From: JAENVT01 sp031373785
GTDB taxonomy: Bacteria; Actinomycetota; Acidimicrobiia; Acidimicrobiales; Ilumatobacteraceae
Direction of reading: 5' to 3'
DNA: 5,619 bases
Assembly (NCBI GenBank): GCA_031373785.1
Contig: JANMNE010000203.1
Location: 1-5,619, forward strand
The notes under the pieces were generated by a model, which saw only the letters and a program-made list of their open reading frames with translations, had not been told where the DNA came from and made no database searches. A program made the translations under genes and the position numbers. Below, piece after piece: positions 1 to 3,581 of this stretch. Within the stretch, counting starts at the first letter, position 1; every line of letters begins with the position of its first letter.

Positions 1-2
1 GA

Positions 3-38
3 CTTTCGGGCGTCGACGACGCTGGAGGTGATAGATGA
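3..38 (+). CDS. possible 3' end of an upstream gene, coupled to the integrase
   Basis: Reading from base 3, an open frame gives LSGVDDAGGDR and stops at TGA 36-38. That stop overlaps the integrase ATG in the classic ATGA arrangement, which suggests a gene entering from the left whose translation is coupled to the integrase. In actinobacterial integrative elements this position is often held by a small excisionase or helix-turn-helix gene, but eleven residues cannot show that. Another frame also stops nearby (TGA 29-31), so the assignment is tentative. Confidence 0.25.
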   Translation, partial: LSGVDDAGGDR

Positions 39-1165
39 GTTGGAAGGCGATCGGTCAGCCGACGGTCCGCAAGCAGCGCGACAAGTGGGTGGTGCGCATC
101 GACGGCATCGACACAGCGACGGGCAAACATCGGCCGCGACAGCTCGGCACGTATGCGTCGCAGCGTTCGGCGCTCGCCGCGTCCAGAGCCCAACGCGCCG
201 AAGCACGCAGCACCGAACGCGGCACGGTCAGTTGGCTTGTCCGTCGCTATGTGGCGAGCAAGTCCGATATCACGCCGAAGGCACGCGAGCAGTACTCGTG
301 GGCGATCCCGCACATCGAGCAGGGCCTCGGCGCAATTCCGTTGGCGCGACTCGACCGCGATGATGTCGCCGACTGGATCAACGCACTCGCGAGCGCCGGC
401 ACCTTGTCTCGACGCAGTGTGCAGATCTGCCGGAACGTGCTCCGTGCATCGCTCGCCGACGCGGTCGAGGAAGGTTTGATCCCGAGGAGTCCGGCAGCAC
501 GGGTGGCGTTGCCTCGAACGGTCGCCAAGCCGGTCAAAGAGAAGGTGATCCAGGCCTGGGAGGCGGCGGACGTCCAGAGGTTCCTCGCCGCGGTCGCCGA
601 TCATCGCTGGGCCGTCGGCTTCCAACTCGGTGTGCTCTATGGCCTCCGGCGTAGCGAAGTTCTTGCGCTCCGATGGGACGACTTCGATTCGAAGGGCCGC
701 ACACTCCGGATCGACGAAAGCCTCGTCGCGGTCAACCGCGGTGCAGTTCTCGGCGATGCCAAGAACGTTCGCTCACGCCGGCTCGTTCCTCTCTCCGACG
801 ACGGAGTGCGCGCTCTCAAGCGACGTCGCACCGAGCAAGCCGAAGAACGACTTCTCGCCGGTGCGGAGTGGGAAGACAACGACCTCATCATCGCCACCCG
901 CCAAGGTCGACTCGTACTCCCCCGCTCGTACGACCGATCGTTGGCGCTCATCGTCGACAAAGCCAAGCTGCCACGCCTCACCTCCCATGGTCTGCGCCAC
1001 ACCGCAGCCACTCACATGGTGAACAACGCTAAGGACGTCGGCGAGCTTCGAGCGATTGCCGACATCCTCGGCCACAGCCCGGAGATGCTCATGACGGTCT
1101 ACGCCCACGCATTGCCGCAGAGCCGCCAGGCGATCGTCGATCGCATTCAGCACACTTCGGCGTAG
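35..1165 (+). CDS. int: tyrosine recombinase / phage-type integrase
   Basis: This 376-residue site-specific recombinase would integrate and excise the element at an attachment site through a covalent 3'-phosphotyrosine intermediate. The ATG at 35 follows GGAGG (24-28) by six bases. Residues about 10-50 (VRKQRDKWVVRIDG and following) look like the AP2-like arm-binding domain, about 65-150 like the SAM-like core-binding domain, and about 175-370 form the catalytic domain. All active-site residues are visible: R205 (YGLRRSEVLAL), K243 (KNVRSRRLVPL), H318 and R321 (SHGLRHTAAT), H347 (LGHSPEM) and nucleophile Y356 (TVYAH). Length and motif spacing are normal for phage or ICE integrases of actinobacteria, so it should be active. 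It is convergent with the small minus-strand gene at 1281-1469. No tRNA gene or obvious attachment core is seen next to it. The target site is unknown. Confidence 0.95.
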   Translation: MSWKAIGQPTVRKQRDKWVVRIDGIDTATGKHRPRQLGTYASQRSALAASRAQRAEARSTERGTVSWLVRRYVASKSDITPKAREQYSWAIPHIEQGLGAIPLARLDRDDVADWINALASAGTLSRRSVQICRNVLRASLADAVEEGLIPRSPAARVALPRTVAKPVKEKVIQAWEAADVQRFLAAVADHRWAVGFQLGVLYGLRRSEVLALRWDDFDSKGRTLRIDESLVAVNRGAVLGDAKNVRSRRLVPLSDDGVRALKRRRTEQAEERLLAGAEWEDNDLIIATRQGRLVLPRSYDRSLALIVDKAKLPRLTSHGLRHTAATHMVNNAKDVGELRAIADILGHSPEMLMTVYAHALPQSRQAIVDRIQHTSA

Positions 1166-1280
1166 CCCATGTTCATCGTCCGCCATGACCTGACCTCTGC
1201 CGCTTCGACGGCGAATCCGTCCCGCCCGAACGTGGCGGTGAAGTTGTCGAGAAGCCGACCTGGTCAGCCAAACCCAGGGC

Positions 1281-1469
1281 TCAGCCAAGTCCGTAGACGA
1301 GAGGTTCGCGAGGGTCGGGCGCTCGCATGACTTCGACACCCTCGATGTGCTCGAGCGCGATAGTTGAGAGCAGCTCGGACAGCGATGCCGCGTCGCAACG
1401 AACGGTGCCGGCCGAGTCGACCGCCACCCACCGGCCCGCCCAAGCTTCGAGCTGAAGAGTCCGTACCAC
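1281..1469 (-). CDS. DUF5678-like small protein
   Basis: This encodes 62 residues, starting at a GTG (complement of 1467-1469) and ending at a TGA (complement of 1281-1283). The core LEAWAGRWVAVDSAGTV, then a helix (LSELLSTIALEHIEG), then VEVMRAPDPREPLVYGLG, matches the pattern I recall for DUF5678-type proteins: aromatic-x-G-K/R-W-V-A-hydrophobic-D, a small helix and a strand ending near PDP. The biochemical function is unknown. Members are often found beside small aspartyl-protease or toxin-antitoxin-like genes. No Shine-Dalgarno is visible. A TANNNT box (TACCGT on the minus strand, plus-strand 1478-1483) lies eight bases before the GTG, so the mRNA may be leaderless. It diverges from the first antitoxin gene across only 50 bases. 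The frame upstream is closed by a TGA and offers no ATG, so GTG 1469 is the only good start. The family name is from memory of the motif, not a search. Confidence 0.55.
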   Translation of the reverse strand: MVRTLQLEAWAGRWVAVDSAGTVRCDAASLSELLSTIALEHIEGVEVMRAPDPREPLVYGLG

Positions 1470-1519
1470 AAGACTTGACGGTAATCGGCGTGCACTGCCT
1501 CAACACCTACATTGGAGCG
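1470..1519. promoter_or_regulatory. divergent promoter region with two -10-like boxes
   Basis: These 50 bases separate the minus-strand DUF5678-like start from the plus-strand antitoxin start. On the plus strand TACATT (1508-1513) ends exactly six bases before GTG 1520. On the minus strand TACCGT (complement of 1478-1483) ends eight bases before its GTG. Both fit the actinobacterial TANNNT -10 consensus at leaderless distance. No convincing -35 hexamer sits at 17-18 bases from either box, though TTGACG is present at 1475-1480. VapB-type antitoxins usually bind their own promoter, so the region may be an operator for both genes; that is inference. Confidence 0.4.
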
Positions 1520-1753
1520 GTGAATGTAACGCTCGACCTTCCAGCGGAAGCGCTCGCCAGGCTTCAGTCCGAGGCCATCCGTCGGGGAATCACCGTGGAT
1601 CAGCTCGTCACCGACCTTGCCAATTCGCTTCCGACTGACGACCCCCTGGAGGCCTTTATCGGATCCGGCTCATCCGGTCGCGATGATCTGGCCCGGCGCC
1701 ATCGCGAGATACGTTCCGAGCAGACGGCCGGTCTCCCCGAACGCGATCTATAA
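1520..1753 (+). CDS. VapB-like antitoxin, orphan copy
   Basis: This is a 77-residue protein, MNVTLDLPAEALARLQSEAI and onward, ending GLPERDL. The N-terminal strand NVTLDLP followed by two helices (residues 8-21 and 25-36) looks like a ribbon-helix-helix-type DNA-binding domain. The tail DPLEAFIGSGSSGR (41-54) plus a charged helix would wrap the toxin. The family role is to neutralise a PIN ribonuclease and to repress its own operon. The frame is open back to 1364, but GTG 1520 is chosen because it aligns with the paralogue at 1930 and has a -10-like box six bases upstream. A GTG at 1490 is the alternative. It shares DPLEAFIGxGxSGR, and 14 identical bases (1637-1650 and 2032-2045), with the second antitoxin, but their C-termini differ, implying different toxin partners. 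No intact toxin follows, only the remnant described next. Confidence 0.75.
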   Translation: MNVTLDLPAEALARLQSEAIRRGITVDQLVTDLANSLPTDDPLEAFIGSGSSGRDDLARRHREIRSEQTAGLPERDL

Positions 1754-1756
1754 GCG

Positions 1757-1830
1757 ATGGCAGTCGCGTCGACACCCGCGTGCTACTGGCAGCGGCCTAC
1801 GCCGACTCGGGGCGGTCGGTCACTGGTCGA
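1757..1830 (+). pseudogene. remnant of a PIN-domain (VapC-like) toxin, 5' end only
   Basis: An ATG at 1757, four bases after the orphan antitoxin's stop, begins M-A-V. Two bases out of frame, from 1768, the translation is VDTRVLLAAAYADSGRS. This resembles a PIN toxin N-terminus (hydrophobic-D-T-G-hydrophobic-L-x-A-A-x-x-x-D), including the first catalytic aspartate (codon 1771-1773). The intact toxin in this window begins LLIDTGIFVSAADRNE in the matching place. Removing the two extra bases around 1765-1767 would join ATG to VDT in one frame. The rest of a PIN domain (E, D, D motifs) is absent: only about 100 bases follow before the next antitoxin. The position directly after an antitoxin is what a decayed vapBC operon predicts. 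The match is short, so chance similarity is not excluded. Confidence 0.5.
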
Positions 1831-1917
1831 TGTGCGACTGGCCGAAGTAGAGAGGTGTCGACGGGCCGCAATCGGCGGACCTCCGAGCTACGACACCAAC
1901 GGCAATGGCGAACCGCA

Positions 1918-1923
1918 TAGGCT
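1918..1923 (+). promoter_or_regulatory. -10-like box for a leaderless vapBC transcript
   Basis: TAGGCT fits TANNNT and ends six bases before ATG 1930, the same spacing as the box in front of the first antitoxin. No Shine-Dalgarno sequence precedes this ATG, which supports initiation on a leaderless mRNA. A -35 element is not evident. Confidence 0.4.
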
Positions 1924-1929
1924 TCAGTC

Positions 1930-2145
1930 ATGTCGATTTCGATCGAAGAACTCGCGTCCCGGCTCAACGCTGAAGCTGAGCGTCGTGGAATCACGAGCGA
2001 AGCGCTCCTCGACGAGTTGGCAGCGCGGCTCGACGACCCCCTGGAAGCATTCATAGGATGCGGCGCGTCCGGGCGGACCGAGCCGTTCGACATCCATCAG
2101 GAGCGAGCCGACGCCGCCAGCAAGAAGCTTGCTCAAGGCATCTGA
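1930..2145 (+). CDS. vapB: VapB-like antitoxin of the intact pair
   Basis: This 71-residue antitoxin begins MSISIEELASRLNAEAERRG and ends KKLAQGI. It has a short helical DNA-binding region (about 5-34), the shared segment DPLEAFIGCGASGR (36-49), and a charged C-terminal helix (IHQERADAASKKL) expected to occupy the toxin's active-site groove. Its role is to neutralise the PIN toxin encoded nine bases downstream and probably to autorepress. It is a paralogue of the 1520-1753 protein: the middle is well conserved (RL-x2-EA-x-RRGIT) and the tail is not. It lacks the extra N-terminal TLDLP strand of its paralogue, having SISIEEL instead. ATG 1930 is the natural start, with a -10-like box six bases upstream and no ribosome-binding site. 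The subfamily name is inferred mainly from the linked toxin. Confidence 0.8.
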   Translation: MSISIEELASRLNAEAERRGITSEALLDELAARLDDPLEAFIGCGASGRTEPFDIHQERADAASKKLAQGI

Positions 2146-2154
2146 TCACCGGCC

Positions 2155-2562
2155 GTGCTGCTGATCGACACGGGCATCTTCGTCTCCGCTGCCGACCGCA
2201 ACGAACCGCGTCACTCCGACTGCGCCACGCTGTTGCGCAACCGGTCCGATTTGGCTGTCACCGCGTCTGTCATCCCCGAAGCTGCGTGGCTGATCGAAAC
2301 CCGCCTCGGTCCCGCTGCCGAAGCGCGATTCCTCACCCTGGTCGCCGGAGACCGGTTCACGATTGTCGATCTCACTGCCGCGGACTACCAGCGCTCCGTC
2401 GTCCTGATCAATATCTACAACGATCTCGGGCTTGGGTTCGTTGACGCCTCGATCATCGCTGTCGCTGAGCGCCTCGGCCACGACACCATCGCCACGCTCA
2501 ACCATCGTGACTTCGCGGTCGTGCGCCCGACCCACCGCGACGCCTTCCAACTCGTCCCGTGA
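2155..2562 (+). CDS. vapC: VapC-type PIN-domain ribonuclease toxin
   Basis: This is a 135-residue PIN domain, the usual VapC length. The acidic Mg2+-binding residues are all present: D5 (LLIDTGIF), E42 (VIPEAAWLIE), D97 (GFVDASIIA) and D119 (LNHRDF). The family consists of endoribonucleases cutting tRNA or rRNA and blocking translation when the labile antitoxin is lost, so the pair acts as element stabilisation or stress response. The start is GTG 2155, nine bases after the antitoxin stop. There is no clear Shine-Dalgarno in that gap (TCACCGGCC), so translation probably depends on reinitiation from the antitoxin. Nothing suggests inactivation. The RNA target cannot be read from sequence. Confidence 0.93.
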   Translation: MLLIDTGIFVSAADRNEPRHSDCATLLRNRSDLAVTASVIPEAAWLIETRLGPAAEARFLTLVAGDRFTIVDLTAADYQRSVVLINIYNDLGLGFVDASIIAVAERLGHDTIATLNHRDFAVVRPTHRDAFQLVP

Positions 2563-2680
2563 CCGGGCCCTTCGCGATGCTCGATATCACCCGGGCGGAG
2601 ACCATGTCGCGGCCGCCCGACGTCAGCCCAAAAACGGCGGATGGCACCGAGTCCTCGAAATCCGTACAGCGACCCTCGGG

Positions 2681-2696
2681 TGTGATTTTTGTCACG
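2681..2696. promoter_or_regulatory. CRP/FNR-family-like binding palindrome
   Basis: TGTGATTTTTGTCACG matches the CRP-family consensus TGTGA-N6-TCACA at nine of ten defined positions. It lies 130 bases before the start of the small helix-turn-helix gene at 2826 and about 120 bases after the toxin stop. Actinobacterial CRP homologues recognise essentially this motif. It could bring the relaxase operon under host cAMP or redox control, but no promoter at a standard distance is clear. The T-run lies between the arms rather than after them, so it does not look like an intrinsic terminator. Confidence 0.4.
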
Positions 2697-2715
2697 GCCG
2701 ATTGTCCGTTGAGTA

Positions 2716-2733
2716 CCACTGAGATCCACTGAG
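2716..2733 (+). repeat. tandem direct repeat CCACTGAG, ten-base period
   Basis: CCACTGAG occurs at 2716-2723 and again at 2726-2733, one helical turn apart. A third copy is at 3098-3105, at the junction of the two small DNA-binding genes. The spacing suits a protein binding one face of the DNA, such as the helix-turn-helix protein encoded at 2826, but no function is shown. Chance is possible for an eight-base word. Confidence 0.4.
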
Positions 2734-2787
2734 TGTCACCACGTACCGTCTGGTTCGCCTCGCCCAAATCGCTGTGGCGGCAACCCC

Positions 2788-2816
2788 TTGCGGGCTGAAT
2801 GACAGAGGTGTAGTTA
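2788..2816 (+). promoter_or_regulatory. weak candidate promoter of the regulator-relaxase operon
   Basis: TTGCGG (2788-2793) and TAGTTA (2811-2816) are separated by 17 bases and lie just before ATG 2826. The -10 match is poor (first two bases only). AGGA at 2816-2819, six bases from the ATG, is a possible ribosome-binding site. The two roles overlap, so they are alternatives. Confidence 0.25.
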
Positions 2817-2825
2817 GGACAGTCC

Positions 2826-3104
2826 ATGTCTTCGTTGAACGCCGGCACCGAAGCAGACGAGGCCCCTCAACTGCTCACGGTTGATGAGGCGGCGCGGCTG
2901 TTGCGGATCGGTCGATCACGTGCGTATGAGCTTGCGAACGAGTATCTGAACTCGGGTGGCACGACGGGGATTCCGGTGTTCCGCCTCGGGCCGGGTTGTC
3001 TCCGCGTTCCTCGCTGGGCGTTGATCGAGCTAGCGACGACCGGACGTGTGGTCAGACTGTGCGACGCCGTTGTGCAGACGACGGGAGCGCCAGTTGGCCA
3101 CTGA
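2826..3104 (+). CDS. excisionase-type helix-turn-helix DNA-binding protein
   Basis: This 92-residue protein has a MerR/Xis-like (HTH_17-type) domain. LLTVDEAARLLRIGRSRAYE (16-35) is the helix-turn-helix, with the usual T-x-x-E-A-A-x-L-L opening, and GIPVFRLGPGCLRVPRWALI (48-67) is the wing, ending in the typical R-x-P-x-x-A-L segment. Proteins of this kind serve as recombination directionality factors or as small regulators of element genes. A short acidic N-terminus and an unstructured C-terminal tail flank the domain. The start is ATG 2826, with AGGA six bases upstream. The next gene starts seven bases after its stop, so it heads a compact operon leading to the relaxase. That context favours transcriptional control of transfer over a purely excisionase role, although the integrase is close enough for the latter. 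Which applies is undecided. Confidence 0.8.
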   Translation: MSSLNAGTEADEAPQLLTVDEAARLLRIGRSRAYELANEYLNSGGTTGIPVFRLGPGCLRVPRWALIELATTGRVVRLCDAVVQTTGAPVGH

Positions 3105-3111
3105 GGCAACG

Positions 3112-3495
3112 ATGCGCTCCGCTGTTGTCGGAGCCGCGGCGAGCGAGTCGCGGCGCGCCCTCGGGCCGACGTCGTGGATGGTGATGGAAGAGTTGCTGAT
3201 GCGCTCGACCGGCCCTGCCGACGCGTGCATCGCCAGCGTCTCGGTTCGAACGTTGGCCGCGTCGCTCGGTCTGGCGAAAGACACCGTATGCCGTGCGATT
3301 CGCCGGCTTCGCGATGCCGGTCTGGTGACCGTCGCGCAACTGCGAACCGTCGCAGGCATCTTCGACACCGGCACCTATCTCATCGCCGTCCCCGATTGCA
3401 TCGCTCTCAACGCGCCAACTCCTGCCGCACCGCAGCCACGCGCCCGCGTCGAACGCGGCGACTTCTCACAACTCTCGCTCGCGATCGAGTCCTGA
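3112..3495 (+). CDS. winged helix-turn-helix DNA-binding protein
   Basis: This is 127 residues from ATG 3112, which has GAGG five bases upstream. A TTG at 3094 with GGGAG six bases upstream would give 133 residues and overlap the previous gene, and both starts are credible. Residues about 17-32 (LGPTSWMVMEELLM) form the first helix. SVRTLAASLGLAKDTVCRAI (44-63) is the helix-turn-helix and RRLRDAGLVTVAQLRT begins the wing, which ends at YLIAVP (89-94). The fold resembles MarR/GntR-like or replication-type winged helices. No catalytic motif is seen, so it is probably a regulator or accessory DNA-binding factor. The tail is proline-alanine rich and ends FSQLSLAIES, in which QLSLAI resembles a sliding-clamp-binding peptide. 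It sits between the helix-turn-helix gene and the relaxase, in the same operon. Confidence 0.75.
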   Translation: MRSAVVGAAASESRRALGPTSWMVMEELLMRSTGPADACIASVSVRTLAASLGLAKDTVCRAIRRLRDAGLVTVAQLRTVAGIFDTGTYLIAVPDCIALNAPTPAAPQPRARVERGDFSQLSLAIES

Positions 3496-3506
3496 GGAAC
3501 CGCACT

Positions 3507-3581
3507 GTGATGACTACCCGAGTGACCTACCCCTTTGAAGAGCAGACAAGTGCCCGAACGCGATCGGGAAGTCGATGTTGA
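3507..3581 (+). CDS. possible 24-residue coupling peptide before the relaxase
   Basis: GTG 3507 (or ATG 3510) begins MMTTRVTYPFEEQTSARTRS and ends at TGA 3579-3581, overlapping the relaxase ATG 3575 by seven bases. GAGGA (3494-3498) lies eight bases before the GTG, a better ribosome-binding site than the relaxase's own. No known family is recognised. Its likely use, if real, is to bring ribosomes to the relaxase start. It may equally be a chance frame, or the remnant of a longer gene. Confidence 0.3.
   Translation: MMTTRVTYPFEEQTSARTRSGSRC
3553..3568 (+). promoter_or_regulatory. small hairpin masking the relaxase ribosome-binding site
   Basis: CCCGA (3553-3557) can pair with TCGGG (3564-3568) around a six-base loop. 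The right arm contains the GGG of the GGGA (3566-3569) that serves as the relaxase ribosome-binding site. A five-pair stem is weak alone, but ribosomes translating the 3507-3581 frame would open it, which fits translational coupling. Confidence 0.25.

Noticed and set aside
1207..1221. GACGG-cgaat-CCGTC hairpin in the gap between the integrase and the minus-strand gene
   Set aside because: It has only five base pairs and no T-tract on either side, so it is not supportable as a terminator. The rest of 1166-1280 shows nothing clear.
773..1495. Minus-strand open frame (240 codons) spanning the integrase 3' end
   Set aside because: It covers the integrase catalytic region in antisense and has no domain features. 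The convincing minus-strand gene here is the shorter one at 1281-1469 in another frame.
2681..2696. Possible intrinsic terminator for vapBC (TGTGATTTTTGTCACG)
   Set aside because: The T-run is between the inverted arms, not after the stem, and the stem would be only four or five pairs. A CRP-type site explains it better.
2432..2722. Plus-strand frame with CDFCH near its end in the gap after the toxin
   Set aside because: It overlaps the toxin gene out of frame, has a single Cys pair only and no sensible start in the gap, so it is probably chance.
2498..2848. Minus-strand open frame (116 codons) across the gap 2563-2825
   Set aside because: It overlaps the toxin 3' end and the helix-turn-helix gene start, matches no family I recognise, and competes with regulatory-looking sequence.
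3241..3256. GGTTCGAACG, tRNA T-arm-like word
   Set aside because: It lies inside the winged-helix coding region without the rest of a cloverleaf. It is not a tRNA or a convincing attachment core.
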